64,000 nucleotides of DNA from Devosia sp. A8/3-2 (GCA_025452255.1 CP104974.1:2086156-2150155); one strand, 5' to 3'. Counted from the stretch's first letter, positions 50,133 to 60,977 are shown. Numbers and translations are program-made. Notes: generated by a model from the sequence alone, not told the origin.

Positions 50133-50882
50133 ATGCAGCGCTTTTCCAACAAGACCGTCCTCGTTGCCGGCGCCGGCCGCGATATCGGCCGCGCCTGCGC
50201 CCTGCGCTTTGCCGAGGAAGGCGCCAATGTGGTGCTGACCTATAATGGCGCCGAGGATGGCGCCCGCTCCGCCGTTGCCGAAATCGAACAGCGCGGCGGC
50301 AAGGCCCTCGCCCTCAAGGCTGACCTGACGCAGAAGGCAGCAGTCGACGCCGCCGTGGCCGCCGCAACTGATCGCTTCGGCGCCATCCATGGCTCGGTCC
50401 ATGTCGCCGGCGGCCTCGTCGCCCGCAAGACTATGGCCGAGATGGACGAAACCTTCTGGAACCGGGTGATGAGCGTCAACCTCACCTCGCTCTTCCTCAC
50501 CACCCGAGCCGTCTTGCCCAAAATGACCGAAGGCGGCGCCATCGTCACCTTCTCCTCCCGAGCCGGCCGCGACGGCGGCGGCCCCGGCGCCATCGCCTAT
50601 GCCACCTCCAAGGGCGCGGTAATGACCTTCACCCGTGGCCTCGCCAAGGAAGCTGGCCCCCGCATTCGCGTCAACGCCGTCTGCCCCGGCATGATCGCCA
50701 CCGCCTTCCACGACACGTTCACCAAGCCCGAAGTGCGCGAACGGGTGGCGGGCGCCGCTCTGCTCAAGCGCGAAGGCACTTCCGAGGACGTGGCCGGACT
50801 GGTCGCCTTCCTCGCCTCCGACGATGCGGCCTACATCACCGGCGCCTGCTACGACATCAATGGTGGCGTGCTCTACTCCTGA
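50133..50882 (+). CDS. SDR-family oxidoreductase (FabG/KduD-like)
   Basis: 249 residues, intact. NAD(P)-binding [18 protein letters not shown] (G-x3-G-x-G form), catalytic Ser and Tyr-x3-Lys in [10 protein letters not shown] and AYATSKGA, and [10 protein letters not shown] after it. It follows the lyase gene by 15 bp. In this setting it may reduce or oxidise the unsaturated uronate released by the lyase (for example a DEH reductase or a 2-keto-3-deoxygluconate dehydrogenase type). The reaction itself cannot be read from sequence. Confidence 0.85.
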   Translation: MQRFSNKTVLVAGAGRDIGRACALRFAEEGANVVLTYNGAEDGARSAVAEIEQRGGKALALKADLTQKAAVDAAVAAATDRFGAIHGSVHVAGGLVARKTMAEMDETFWNRVMSVNLTSLFLTTRAVLPKMTEGGAIVTFSSRAGRDGGGPGAIAYATSKGAVMTFTRGLAKEAGPRIRVNAVCPGMIATAFHDTFTKPEVRERVAGAALLKREGTSEDVAGLVAFLASDDAAYITGACYDINGGVLYS

Positions 50883-50886
50883 GGCA

Positions 50887-52055
50887 ATGTTGGCCATCTC
50901 CATCCCGCGCGCCGGGCGAATTGCCATTCTTGGCACTTCGCTCGTGCAGCAAAATCACAATGGCAGCGACAGTCACATCGCGACCTCGGCGCGCGGCTGG
51001 ATGAGCTGGGCCGAAGTGCTCTCGCATGGGCGCCTGGCCTGTCCGGTCCATCACGATCCGGCAGTCATACCCGGCTGGGAGCCGAGCAATCGGCCGGGCA
51101 TCAGCCGCTTCTTCACCGGGCTCAATTTCGGCGTCTCCGGCCAGAAAGCCATCGAGATCGAACGACGTGTTGCCCGATTGCTGGCCGAAGATTTCGACCT
51201 GATCATCGTCGATGCCGGCACCAATGACATGATGGTCGAAACCAAGGAAACCATCGCCGAAATCCGCGCCCGCATCGCCACGCCCCTGCTCGCAGCCGGC
51301 AAGACTGTCATACTGTTGCCCATTTTGGCGCGCGGCACCCAGAAATGGCCATCAGGCGGCGCCGAACGTGCCAAGGCGCACTGGATCAACCAGATGAGCT
51401 CGGATTTCGCCGCCCGCCACGCCAATTGCCACGTCTTCGATTGGAACACCCCACAGGTCGACACCGCCGATCCCGACGGCGCGCCGCTAGCCGGCCTCTC
51501 CAATGACGGCACCCATTTCTCCGTCACCGGCGGCTTCGCCGTGGGCAAGGCGCTGGCCGCCTATCTAACCCCGCTCGTCCCCCATACCGCCCCCGTCTGG
51601 TGGCGCCCGACGACCGCTTCGACGCCATCAACAACCCGCTCGGCAACCTCACCCGCGCCCAAGACCAGTTGGTCAGCGCAACAGCCAGCTCAAACCACGT
51701 TCTGGCCAACGACATCGTCTATCCCGGCGCCGGTGCACGGGTCACAGCCAGCTGCACCATCGCCGTCCCCGCCCATCCCGCCATTCTGGGCCTCTCGCTC
51801 GTCCTGACCGATCCAGCGGCGGAGGGCCTGCAATCCATCTCTCTGGCCCCCTTCAAATCCGACGATGGCCAGCTCTGGCCCTATCCCGCCCGGGCTCGGA
51901 GCGGCCTCCTGCGCACCCCGCCCATCCGCCTGCGGTCCGGCACAGTGCCGCCGAGCCTCACCCTCGAAGTGATCCTCGCGACCGACGCTGCGCCGCTGCA
52001 TCTCGATATCGGAGGCATCGACATCCGCCCCGTTCCCAGTCCGGTGCGCTCATGA
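50887..52055 (+). CDS. SGNH/GDSL hydrolase with C-terminal beta domain, one indel
   Basis: About 389 residues. Block I with the nucleophile Ser is ILGTSLVQQNH, the oxyanion Gly is in NFGVSGQKAIE, the Asn block is VDAGTNDMM, and the catalytic Asp-His block is NDGTHFSVTGG. A C-terminal beta-rich domain follows a frame change near 51600. Probably a carbohydrate esterase removing acetyl or other acyl groups from oligosaccharides. There is no signal peptide, so it acts inside the cell on imported material. Its start is 5 bp after the SDR stop and its end overlaps the next gene by ATGA. Confidence 0.78.
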
Positions 52056-53075
52056 CTGCAAAACCCAAACTGCTGCTCGCCATGCGCGACAGAACTGCCC
52101 GCCGGCTTCTGCGGCACCGAGGAATGGGCGCGCCTTGAAGCAGTAACCGACATTATCTCGCGCGACGCCTTCACCGATTTCGACACCCCTGCCGGTGCCG
52201 CAGCGCTGCGCGATGCCGATATCCTGCTCGCCGCCCGGGGCGCGCCCCCATTGACCGAGCCGCGCCTCACCCGCGCCCCCAATCTCAAAATGGTCGCCTA
52301 CGCAGCCGCCTCCGTCCGCGCCATCGCCCCGCCACCCTTCTGGCAACGCGACATTCTCATCACCTCGGCAGTCTCCGCCATGGCCGTCCCGGTCGCCGAA
52401 TTCACCTTCGCCGCCATAATCATGTGCGGCAAGGACGTGTTCCGCATCCGCGATACCCATCGGGACCAGCGCGGCACGGGCGGCTTCGGCACCCGCATCA
52501 GCATGGACGTATCCCATCTCGGCAATTATCGCCGCCGCATTGGCATAGTCGGCGCCTCCCGCATCGGTCGGCTCACTATCGACATGCTGGTCCGCGCCAA
52601 TTTAGCCGTCGCAGTCTACGATCCCTTCCTCAGCGCCGAGGACGCCGCCGCCATAGGCGCCACCAAAATGGACCTGCATGAGCTACTCGCCCGGTCCGAT
52701 ACCGTATCGCTGCACGCGCCAGTCCTGCCCGAGACCCATCACATGATCGGCGCCCCCGAACTGGCGCTGATGGCCGACAATGCCGTGCTCATCAACACCG
52801 CCCGCGGCTGGCTGCTCGATCACGACGCGCTCCTGCCCGAGGTCCAATCCGGCCGGCTCCGCGTGCTGATCGACACCCCCGATCCAGAACCCCTGCCGCC
52901 CGAAAGCCCGCTCTACGATCTGCCCAATGTCGTGCTGACACCCCATATCGCCGGCGCCCGGGGCAATGAACTGCGCCGGCTGGCCGACCTAGCCATCACC
53001 GAAATCGAACGCTTCGTCGCCGGCCAACCGCCGCTGTTCGCGGTGAGCGAAACCGAACTGGACCGCATCGCATGA
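52052..53075 (+). CDS. D-isomer 2-hydroxyacid dehydrogenase family protein, one indel
   Basis: About 341 residues. NAD-binding motif GIVGASRIGRLTIDML (G-x-G-x2-G with Ala/Ser variation), substrate Arg in INTARGWLLDHD, Glu in DPEPLPPESPLY, catalytic His in LTPHIAGARG. The frame breaks near 52090; the repaired start reads MRDELPAGFCGTEEWARLEA. Reduces or oxidises a 2-hydroxy or 2-keto acid, probably an intermediate of uronate degradation (inference). ATGA overlaps on both sides (52052 and 53072) couple it to its neighbours. Confidence 0.82.
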
Positions 53076-53849
53076 GCACGCTGACCCATTGCTTCTCCAC
53101 CCTCGGCTGCCCTGATCTCTCCGTCCACGAAGCGGCCGAACTGGCACAGGCCTATGGCATCCCAGCCATAGAATTACGGGTGATTTCCGGCTCGCTAGAC
53201 ATCCCCCAAGCCCTCGCCGCCGAATTCGGCGACCCTTCCGCCTTCGGGCGCTGGCTCGAAAATACCCCCATCCGCATCGCCGGCCTCGGCACCTCCGCGC
53301 CTCTTCGGCGACGGAAACCCAGCCGAACTCGAGCAATTCCTGCCCCGGGCCGAAGCCGCTGGTGTGCCCTATCTGCGTATTTTCGACGGCGGCGAATCCC
53401 TCTCGGGCGCCGACTACATTCAGGCCGGCGAACGCCTTGTCCAATGGCAAGCCGACCGCCAACGGCGCGGCCTCGCCGTCGACCTCATGATCGAAACCCA
53501 CGACGCCCCGGCCCAACCTGCCCAACTCGCTGAATTCGTGACACGCCTCCCCGCCGCCGCCATCCTCTGGGACGCCCACCACACACGGGCCAAGGGCGGC
53601 GCCGATCCCATGGCAACCTGGCGGAGCATCGCCCCGCACGTCGTCCATGTCCACGTCAAGGACAGCGCCCTGCGCGCCGATGGCCGCCATTATGTCCTGC
53701 CGGGGCAGGGCGATTTCCCCATGGCTACCCTCCTGCCGCTGCTGGAGGCCGCCGGACCCATCCCCATCAGCCTTGAATGGGAACGCCACTGGCACAATGA
53801 ATTGCCCCCACTGGATCAGGCGCTCCGGGCCGCCCGCTCGTGGTGGTAA
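53072..53849 (+). CDS. Sugar-phosphate isomerase/epimerase-like TIM barrel (AP endonuclease family 2 fold), one indel
   Basis: About 259 residues. N-terminus LTHCFSTLGCPDLSVHEAAELAQAYGIPAIELR is typical of this fold. Likely metal ligands are seen in MIETHDAP, LWDAHHTR, HVHVKDSAL and SLEWERHWH. One base is wrong near 53300, where GLGTSA passes to LFGDGNPAELEQFL. Possible roles are isomerisation or dehydration of a keto-sugar acid. It shares ATGA with the dehydrogenase before it and is followed after 14 bp by the enolase-superfamily gene. Confidence 0.78.
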
Positions 53850-53863
53850 CCGGGAACAACAAC

Positions 53864-55112
53864 ATGCGCATTGCCGAAGTTCGCCTCACGCCGGTCGCCA
53901 TCCCTGACAAGCCCTTGCTCAACTGCAAGGGCGTGCACCAGCCCTATGCGCTGCGCACCATTATCGAACTGGTCTGCGACGACGGCACCATTGGCCTCGG
54001 CGAGAGCTATGGCAGCATCAAAGCCACGGCCGGCCTGCGCCGCGCCGCCCCCGCGCTGGTGGGCCTCGATCCCTTCCACCTGCATGATCTGCATGCCCGC
54101 GTGCTGGCCGCCATTCCAGAAGGCGGGGGCATCAATGCCAAGTCCGCCGTGGCCGATCACAAGGTGACCGACGTCGTCACCTCCGCCTTTGAAGTGCCCT
54201 GCATGGACATCCGGGGCAAGCTGCTGAACCGCCCCGTCTCGGACCTGCTCGGCGGCGCCGTCCGCGATCGTGTCTCTTTCAGCGCCTACCTCTTCTTCAA
54301 ATTCGCCGGCCATCTCGGCCAATCGCCCGACGAGTGGGGCGAGGTGCTCACCCCCGACCAGATGGTCGAGCAAGCCCGCCGTTTCGTCAGCCTGCACGGC
54401 TTTAAATCGCTCAAGCTCAAGGGCGGCGTGCTGCATCCCGATCTTGAAATCGAGACCATGCTCAAGCTGCGCGAAGCCTTTCCCGACCATCCCCTGCGCA
54501 TCGATCCCAATGGCGGCTGGACGGTGGAGACCGCCAAGTATGTCGCCCGCAAGCTCGAAGGCGTGCTCGAATATCTCGAAGACCCAGTCATCGGCATGGA
54601 CGCCATGGCTGAAGTCGCCGCGGTCACGTCCATCCCGTTGGCCACCAATATGATCGTGCTCGAATTCGACCAGATCGCCGAAGCCTATCGCAAGCGGGCC
54701 GTTAAAATCGTGCTGTCCGACCATCATTATTGGGGCGGCATGCGGGCCACGACCCATCTGGGTACGCTCTGCCAGACGCTCGATCTGGGCGTTTCAATGC
54801 ATTCTAATTCCCATCTCAGGATCACCACGGCGGCCATGACCCATGTCGCCGCTGCCACACCCAATCTCGGTTATGATTGTGACACGCACTACCCCCTGGA
54901 CTGGTGTCGACGTGCTGGAAGGCGATCTGTTCGCGTTCGAGAATGGCACGCTGGCCGTGCCGAAAGGGCCCGGCCTCGGCGTAACCCTAGATCGGGACAA
55001 GCTCGCCAAACTCGCTGCGCTCTACCAAACCGGCGGCGTCTCTGAGCGCGACGACACCGCCTATATGAAACAGTTCGATCCCACTTACGAGCGCTGCGTA
55101 CCCCGCTGGTAA
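53864..55112 (+). CDS. Glucarate-dehydratase-like enolase-superfamily enzyme, one indel
   Basis: About 415 residues, cytoplasmic, Mg-dependent acid-sugar dehydratase. The catalytic Lys motif is K-x-K in LKLKGGVLHPD. Metal ligands are Asp in LRIDPNGGW, Glu in LEYLEDPV, and the third ligand in TNMIVLEF. The Asp-His dyad region is LSDHHYWGG and SMHSNSHLRI. These are hallmarks of GlucD. The frame breaks near 54903, with the C-terminus VDVLEGDLFAFENGTLAVPKGPGLG continuing in another frame. ATG 53864 chosen. It likely dehydrates glucarate or another aldarate to a 5-keto-4-deoxy acid. Confidence 0.85.
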
Positions 55113-55132
55113 GCTAAAACAAAGGACTCCCG

Positions 55133-55846
55133 ATGCCCGATTTCTCCGAAGTGACCCACGAAAAATTGCGTGGCGTCAGCACCGCGACGCTTTGCACCGC
55201 CCTGTTCAAACGCGGTCTGCGTAATCAGTTCATCCAGGAAGTTCGACCTGTTGGCAGCGTCAGTCTCACCATGGTGGGCCCGGCATTCACGCTGCGCTAT
55301 ATCCCCGCCCGCGAAGATCTCAACCCGCTTGAAGTGTTCCGTGATCGCGCTCATCCCCAGCGGCAGGCCGTTGAGCAATGCCCGGCCGGTTCCGTTCTGG
55401 TGATGGACAGCCGAAAGGATGCCCGTGCCGCTTCGGCCGGTTCGATCCTCGTGACGCGGCTCATGCTGCGTGGTGTCGAGGGTGTGGTGACCGACGGTGG
55501 TTTCCACGATAGTCCGGAAATCGGCCAGATGCCTTTTCCCGCCTACCATCATAGGCCTTCCGCCCCCACCAATCTCACCCTGCATCAAGCGCTCGATATC
55601 AATGTACCGATCGGCTGCGGCGATGTCGTGGTTTGGCCAGGAGACATTCTTGTCGGTGATGGTGAAGGTGTCGTCGTCATTCCCTCTGGTATCGTCGAGG
55701 AGATCGCTGAGGAGGCCCTGTCCATGACGCGCTACGAGGACTTTGTGCTCGAACGCGTTCATGGCGGGGCCTCAATCCTTGGCCTTTACCCAATGACCGA
55801 CGAGCAGCATCGCCAAGATTTCGAGATTTGGAAGGACACCCGCTGA
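55133..55846 (+). CDS. RraA-family protein (aldolase/decarboxylase-like)
   Basis: 237 residues, frame intact. Family pattern: VSTATLCTALFKRGLRNQFI near the start, then the phosphate/substrate loop VMDSRKDARAASAGSILVTRLMLRGVEGVVTDGG with the usual Asp and Arg, and GDVVVWPGDILVGDGEGVVVIP near the end. Many such proteins next to sugar-acid enzymes are 4-hydroxy-4-methyl-2-oxoglutarate-type aldolases or oxaloacetate decarboxylases rather than RNase E regulators. It may cleave the keto-deoxy acid made by the dehydratase 20 bp upstream. Confidence 0.85.
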   Translation: MPDFSEVTHEKLRGVSTATLCTALFKRGLRNQFIQEVRPVGSVSLTMVGPAFTLRYIPAREDLNPLEVFRDRAHPQRQAVEQCPAGSVLVMDSRKDARAASAGSILVTRLMLRGVEGVVTDGGFHDSPEIGQMPFPAYHHRPSAPTNLTLHQALDINVPIGCGDVVVWPGDILVGDGEGVVVIPSGIVEEIAEEALSMTRYEDFVLERVHGGASILGLYPMTDEQHRQDFEIWKDTR

Positions 55847-56163
55847 GACTTCGCTACTTCGGTTGTCGCTTTCTCAACGTCTGGGACGCGAGCTTCTCCG
55901 TATCCCGCCTCCGTTCTATGAGGGCCGGCGTACCGGGCGGCCAGCAGATCAAGATGGCCGTACGGGGCGGGCTATGACTTGTTGGTCTCGCGTGGCGATC
56001 GTGACCACTCACCCAAGTGCGTGGAACATGATGGGAGGCCCCGTATTCCAGCTCGCTTGGCCAGTGAAAACGACTGTAACAGCTTCACGTCACCGTCAAG
56101 ACCGCTTGCTACTCCAAGGCCAGAGCCGATCGCCTGATCGGGCTGAGCCAACCGAGAGCCGGT
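55847..56163. other. Intergenic region before the LacI-led operon
   Basis: 317 bp with no convincing gene. No strong terminator was found after the RraA-like gene, and no clear LacI operator could be picked by eye. Confidence 0.5.
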
Positions 56164-57159
56164 ATGAACCCCAACGCTGCCACCATCCGTGATGTTGCCG
56201 CCAAGGCTGGTTGCTCGATCGCGACCGTCAGCCGCGTCGCCACCGGTTCTGGGCCGGTCAGCGACGAGATGCGCCGGCGTGTGGTGGAATCGGCACTGGC
56301 GCTCGGGTTTCGGATGGATCGTCACAAGGCTGACGCGCGGCCGGTGATCGGGGTCTTGCTGCCCAGTCTGGCCAATCCGGTATTCGCCGCCGCACTGTCG
56401 GGCATCGAGCAGTGTGCCCGGGCACAAAACCTGTCGACCATCGTAGCGCAGTCGAACTACGAACCCGATCACGAGGAACGGGCCGTTGCCGCGCTCATCG
56501 TGGAACGGCCGCGTGGCCTGATCCTGACCGTCTGCGATCCGGCGTCGAGTGTCGCGCTGGCCAATGTCATCGCCTGTGCCATACCGGCCGTCACCATCTA
56601 CAATGCCGATACGCCTGAGGCCCTTGGCGCCGTTCTCGTCGACAACCGCAAGGCCATGGCCACCATCACCGAGGCGCTAACCGCGCTGGGCCATCGACGG
56701 ATCCTGTTTGTCGGCGGCAGCTTTGCCTCATCGGACCGCTCGGTCGCGCGCTATAGCGGCTATGCAGATGCCCTCCGCGCCGTCGGCGCCGAGCCGTTGC
56801 CGCCGCTTGAGGTCAATTTTATCGACGCGGCCAGCGACATCGACCTCTCCGTCGCCATCCAGCGTTTCCGGCCCACCGCCATCACAGCATCCAATGACCT
56901 GCTTGCCGTTACGGTCATGGCGTCGCTGCGGCGTATGGGGCTGCGGGTACCGCACGATATTTCCGTCACCGGTTTTGACGGGATCGAAATTGCCAGATTG
57001 ATGTCGCCGAAACTGGCGACCATCTCGCAACCTTCCCGCACCATGGGGCTCCTCGCCGCCACCATGGTGCTGGACATCGCCGCCGGGCGTCGCAGGCCCA
57101 TGCACCTGACGGCGGAGGTCACTTTTCTCAACGGCGAAAGCGTTGCGCCACCACCGTAG
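56164..57159 (+). CDS. LacI-family transcriptional regulator
   Basis: 331 residues, frame intact. Helix-turn-helix at the N-terminus: TIRDVAAKAGCSIATVSRVATGSGPVSDEMRRRV. The hinge and sugar-binding-like domain follow (RPVIGVLLPSLANPVFAAALSGIEQ; FVGGSFASSDRSVARYSGYADAL; ITASNDLLAVTVMASLRRMGLRVP). It is the first gene of the operon with an ABC importer and a GpdQ-like phosphodiesterase, 59 bp ahead of the binding protein. It probably controls that operon in response to the imported compound or a product. Confidence 0.9.
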   Translation: MNPNAATIRDVAAKAGCSIATVSRVATGSGPVSDEMRRRVVESALALGFRMDRHKADARPVIGVLLPSLANPVFAAALSGIEQCARAQNLSTIVAQSNYEPDHEERAVAALIVERPRGLILTVCDPASSVALANVIACAIPAVTIYNADTPEALGAVLVDNRKAMATITEALTALGHRRILFVGGSFASSDRSVARYSGYADALRAVGAEPLPPLEVNFIDAASDIDLSVAIQRFRPTAITASNDLLAVTVMASLRRMGLRVPHDISVTGFDGIEIARLMSPKLATISQPSRTMGLLAATMVLDIAAGRRRPMHLTAEVTFLNGESVAPPP

Positions 57160-57218
57160 CGCCCCTGTCCAAATCCAACCCTTCCACCCAAACCCCCATC
57201 CATCGGAGCCATACCATC

Positions 57219-58232
57219 ATGACCGCTAAACGACTGGCCGTTTCGGCCTTCGCCCTGCTCTGCGCCGGCCTTGCCGCACCCGCCACGGCGCAGGACGCCG
57301 ATGTCATCTGCTACAATTGCCCCCCAGAATGGGCCAATTGGGGTGAGATGCTGGGAAAGATCGCTGAAAATCTCGGCATTGCCATTCCCGGCGACAACAA
57401 GAATTCGGGGCAAGCCGTGGCCCAGATGATCGCCGAGCAGGCGAGCCCGGTTGCCGATATCGCCTATCTGGGCATCAATGCCGGTATTTCCGCTGCCGAT
57501 CAGGGTCTGGTACAGTCTTTCCGCCCCGACCGTTTCGATGAAATCCCCGCAGGCCTACGCGATCCCGAGGGCCGCTGGTGGGCCGTACATCAGGGCACGC
57601 TCGGCTTTTTCGTCAATGTCGATGCTCTGAACGGCGCCGAAGTGCCGGCCTGCTGGGCCGACCTTACCAAGCCGCAGTATCAGGGCCCGGTGGGCTATCT
57701 CGACCCAACCTCCGCCGCTGTCGGCTATGTGTCGGCCGTCGCGGCCAACCCGGCCCCGGGCGGGACGCTGGATGATTTCACCCCCGGCATCGACTATCTC
57801 CGCTCGCTCAATGACAACGGCGCCATCGTGGCGATGCAGACCTCCTACGCCCGCACCGTTTCGGGCGAGATCCCGATCCTGCTCGACTATGATTTCAATG
57901 CCTACCGCGCCAAGTACAACGAGGATGGCAATTACGAGTTCGTGCTCCCCTGCGAAGGCACGGTCAGCTTCCCCTATGTCATGACGCTGGTCGAGGGGGC
58001 GCCGCACGCCGAAGCCGCCAAGCAGGTGCTGAACTATCTGCTGTCAGACGAAGGCCAGCTGTTCTGGACCGAGGCCTATCTGCGCCCGGCGATTCCGGTG
58101 GAAATGCCGGCTGACGTCGCCGAGCGCTTCCTGCCCGCCAGCGAATACGAGCGGGCCCAGAACGTCGACTGGCGCGCCGCTCAGGCCGCCCGGGCTGCCT
58201 TCTCCGAGCGCTATCTCGCCGAGGTCCGCTAA
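57219..58232 (+). CDS. ABC solute-binding protein, iron/spermidine-type fold
   Basis: 337 residues, frame intact. Signal peptide MTAKRLAVSAFALLCAGLAA, cleavage near TAQDAD. The mature protein opens VICYNCPPEWANWGEM, has two Cys close together, and contains DIAYLGINAGISAADQGL and VNVDALNGAEVPACW. Proteins of this type occur beside permease pairs and phosphodiesterases in rhizobia. The ligand is probably a small phosphodiester (inference from the last gene of the operon). Confidence 0.85.
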   Translation: MTAKRLAVSAFALLCAGLAAPATAQDADVICYNCPPEWANWGEMLGKIAENLGIAIPGDNKNSGQAVAQMIAEQASPVADIAYLGINAGISAADQGLVQSFRPDRFDEIPAGLRDPEGRWWAVHQGTLGFFVNVDALNGAEVPACWADLTKPQYQGPVGYLDPTSAAVGYVSAVAANPAPGGTLDDFTPGIDYLRSLNDNGAIVAMQTSYARTVSGEIPILLDYDFNAYRAKYNEDGNYEFVLPCEGTVSFPYVMTLVEGAPHAEAAKQVLNYLLSDEGQLFWTEAYLRPAIPVEMPADVAERFLPASEYERAQNVDWRAAQAARAAFSERYLAEVR

Positions 58233-58239
58233 TAGCCCG

Positions 58240-58271
58240 GGGCGCGGGCGGCAAAAGCCGGTTCCGCGCCC
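58240..58271 (+). repeat. Intercistronic GC stem-loop
   Basis: Arms GGGCGCGG / CCGCGCCC (8 bp), with an inner GCGGC-AAAA-GCCG helix, 7 bp after the binding-protein stop and before the first permease gene. Confidence 0.65.
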
Positions 58272-58301
58272 TGTTTACTCCCCGTTGACAGGCAATAGAC
58301 C

Positions 58302-59114
58302 TTGCGCACAATCCGGTTCGATATCCTGCTGCTGCTGCCGCTCGCCATCTTCACGCTGGCGTTCCTCGTGCTGCCGCTGGTCCACCTGTCGCTGACGGCC
58401 GCCCAAGGCGATCGCGGCATTGGCGCCTTTGTGGCCATCCTCACCAATGCCCGCTATCGTGACAGCCTGATCGCCACGCTCCTGCTGGCCGTGGTGACGA
58501 CCTTCACGACGCTCGTGGTAGCCACTATTGCCGCGCAAACCATCGCCAACCGGCGATTTTTCGGTCGCCAGCTGTTCTTGTCGTTCATGGCGCTGCCGCT
58601 GGCCTTTCCCGGTGTCGTCGTGGCGTTCTTCATCATTCTGCTGGGCGGCCGGCTCGGCCTCGTCGGCGCCATCAGCCGCACCCTGACTGGCAGCCCTACG
58701 GTGTTTGCCTATTCGATCGTCGGGCTCTTTCTGGGCTATTTCTATTTTTCCGTGCCGCGCGTGCTGCTGACCGTGCTGGCCGCCGCTGAAAAGCTGGACC
58801 CCGCGCTGGTCGAGGCGGGGCGCTCGCTGGGGGCGGGTCCGCTCGCCATCCAGCGCGACATTGTGCTGCCGGCGCTGTTTCCCGCGCTCTATGCTGGCGG
58901 GGCCTTGTGCTTTGCCACCGCCATGGGGGCATTCGGCACCGCGTTCACGCTGGCCACCGTGGTCGATGTGATGCCGATGCTGATCTACACCGAGTTTACT
59001 TTGGCCACCAATGCCACCATGGCGGCGGCGCTGTCCATCGCCCTCGGCCTCATCACACGGGCAGCGCTTGCGCTCGCCCGAACCGAGGCGTTCCGCGATG
59101 CTGCTGCGATCTGA
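58302..59114 (+). CDS. ABC permease, PotB/FbpB-type
   Basis: 270 residues from a TTG start at 58302, frame intact, six helices. First helix LLLLPLAIFTLAFLVLPLVHLSL. The EAA-type loop is KLDPALVEAGRSLGAGPLAIQRDIVLPALFP. Paired with the next permease, which it overlaps by 17 bp. Part of the LacI-led operon. Confidence 0.85.
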   Translation: MRTIRFDILLLLPLAIFTLAFLVLPLVHLSLTAAQGDRGIGAFVAILTNARYRDSLIATLLLAVVTTFTTLVVATIAAQTIANRRFFGRQLFLSFMALPLAFPGVVVAFFIILLGGRLGLVGAISRTLTGSPTVFAYSIVGLFLGYFYFSVPRVLLTVLAAAEKLDPALVEAGRSLGAGPLAIQRDIVLPALFPALYAGGALCFATAMGAFGTAFTLATVVDVMPMLIYTEFTLATNATMAAALSIALGLITRAALALARTEAFRDAAAI

Positions 59115-59904
59115 TTTCCGCTGGAGCACGGCAGCGGGCGTCCTCGTCACCGCGCTGCTGGTGCTGTTTCTGGTGCTGCCCATGACCCTGTCGATCTCGG
59201 CCGGGCTCAGCGTCAACTATGCCCGTGGGCTTGGGGCGGGATTGACCCTGCGCTGGGTCGGCGAGGTCTGGGTGCTCTATGCCGACACCATGGTCCGCAG
59301 CCTGCTTGTCGCTGTTGCGACGCTGGCTGGCACACTCGTCATCGGCGTTCCTGCCAGCTACGCCCCGGTGCGGCGCGGTGGGCAGCTGTCGCGCATTGTC
59401 GAAGAGATCGTCAGCCTGCCAGTGGCCATTCCCGGCCCGGCGCTCGCGCTCGGGCTGATCATCACCTATGGCGGCTATGGCGCGTTTCGGCAGTCGACGG
59501 TTTTCATCATTGTGGGCCATGTGCTTTTCACCCTGCCCTTCATGATGCGCTCGGTAATCGCCATGCTGGAAACCATTGACTGGCGTACCTCGGATGACAG
59601 CGCTGCGAGCCCGGGTGCAGGGGTCTGGCGCCGCTTCTTTGATGTGGTGCTGCCCAATATCCGCCCCGGCGTGCTGGCCGGCGCCCTCGCAGTGGTCACG
59701 CTGTCCATCGGGGAGTTCAACCTCTCCTGGATGCTGCATACCCCGATGACCAAGACGCTGCCGGTCGGGCTCGCCGATGCCTATGCCTCGATGCGGCTCG
59801 AGCTCGCCTCCGCCTATACACTGGTGTTCCTCCTCCTCATCGTGCCGATCCTGCTGACCCTCCAGTTCGGCGCCAATTTCAGCGAAAGGCGCTTCACATC
59901 ATGA
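59098..59904 (+). CDS. ABC permease, PotC-type
   Basis: 268 residues, frame intact. ATG 59098 (MLLRSDFRWSTAAG) lies inside the end of the preceding gene. First helix LVTALLVLFLVLPMTLSISAGL. The coupling loop (WRTSDDSAASPGAGVWRRFFDVVLPNIRP) is divergent from the EAA consensus. Other helices include LSRIVEEIVSLPVAIPGPALALGL. It shares ATGA with the ATPase gene at 59901. Confidence 0.83.
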   Translation: MLLRSDFRWSTAAGVLVTALLVLFLVLPMTLSISAGLSVNYARGLGAGLTLRWVGEVWVLYADTMVRSLLVAVATLAGTLVIGVPASYAPVRRGGQLSRIVEEIVSLPVAIPGPALALGLIITYGGYGAFRQSTVFIIVGHVLFTLPFMMRSVIAMLETIDWRTSDDSAASPGAGVWRRFFDVVLPNIRPGVLAGALAVVTLSIGEFNLSWMLHTPMTKTLPVGLADAYASMRLELASAYTLVFLLLIVPILLTLQFGANFSERRFTS

Positions 59905-60973
59905 GCATGACCGACCTGACCGGCCCACGGCACGGCGCGGCCGTATCGATCCGCAATCTGAGCAAGACCTTCGAGGGGACGCCGGCGCTGAGCGGCATCA
60001 ACCTCGAAATTCCCACCGGCGAGATTCTGGTGCTGCTTGGCCCGTCCGGCTGCGGCAAGACTACGCTGCTGCGCCTCATTGCCGGCCTTGCCACCTCCGA
60101 TGCCCCCGACATGATCCGCTTTGACGGCGAGGACGTCACCGCTGTGCCGATCGAGCGGCGAGGCGTCGGCATGGTGTTTCAGTCCTATGCGCTGTTCCCC
60201 AATATGAGCGTTGCCGAAAATGTCGGCTATGGGCTCAAGATCCGCAACATGCCGCGGGCCGAACGGGACGCTGAAACCCGCCGCCTGATGGACTCGGTCG
60301 GCATTGGCGAACTGGCCAATCGTCGCATTTCCCGAGTCTCAGGTGGCCAGCGCCAGCTGCATCGCCCTCGCGCGTGCGCTCGCCATCAAGCCGCGCATCC
60401 TGCTGCTCGACGAGCCCCGGCGGCGCTCGACGCCGTCCTGCGCGAGCGGCTGCGCATCGAAATTGGCGAACTGCTGCGCCGGTTCGGCACCACGGCCGTC
60501 TACGTCACCCACGATCAGGCCGAGGCCATGGCCATTGGCGACCGCATCGCCGTGATGGACAAGGGGCGCGTTGCCCAATTGGGCACGCCGCGAGACATCT
60601 ATTGCCGACCGGCAACCCCTTTTGTCGCCCGCTTTGTCGGCACCATGAACCGCCTCGACGCCCGTGTACGCAACGGCATGCTGACCGCCGGCGCAGGCGA
60701 TACCGGGCTTGCCTTGCCCTTTGCCGGGCCCGACCGGGACACCGCCATCTGGTTTCGACCCGAGGCGATCCGGCCGGCCACGGGTGATGGACATGTCCGG
60801 GCGCGCGTTCTCAGCTCCACGTTTTTGGCGCGAGCCAGCGCGTCGTCGTGGCGCTGGAGCCGGGCAAGACCATCCAGATCCACTTCCCAGTCGAGCGCGT
60901 GTTCACGCCCGGCGAACTGGTTGCCTTCGACCTCAACACCACCGATCTCATCGAATTTCCTACCCGGGCCTGA
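59901..60973 (+). CDS. ABC importer ATP-binding protein (PotA/FbpC type), three indels
   Basis: About 357 residues. Walker A GPSGCGKTT, Q-loop [14 protein letters not shown], signature VSGGQRQ followed by a frame change near 60355. Walker B region ILLLDEP, then a missing base near 60418 (EPLAALDAVLRERL). H-loop VTHDQAEAMA. Another change near 60830 gives the correct TOBE end (QIHFPVERVFTPGELVAFDL) and a stop at 60973. As written, the frame runs on into the phosphodiesterase and imitates a 572-residue fusion, which I reject. Confidence 0.82.
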
Positions 60974-60977
60974 CCTC

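Noticed and set aside
49353..50936. Long minus-strand open frame (527 codons) opposite the lyase and SDR genes
   Set aside because: Gly/Asp/His-rich low-complexity product without any domain; it is the GC-rich antisense shadow of conserved plus-strand genes.
55980..56160. Possible PhoB box (CTGTAAC followed by TCACGTC) before the LacI gene
   Set aside because: Only the first half-site resembles the consensus; the second half does not match.
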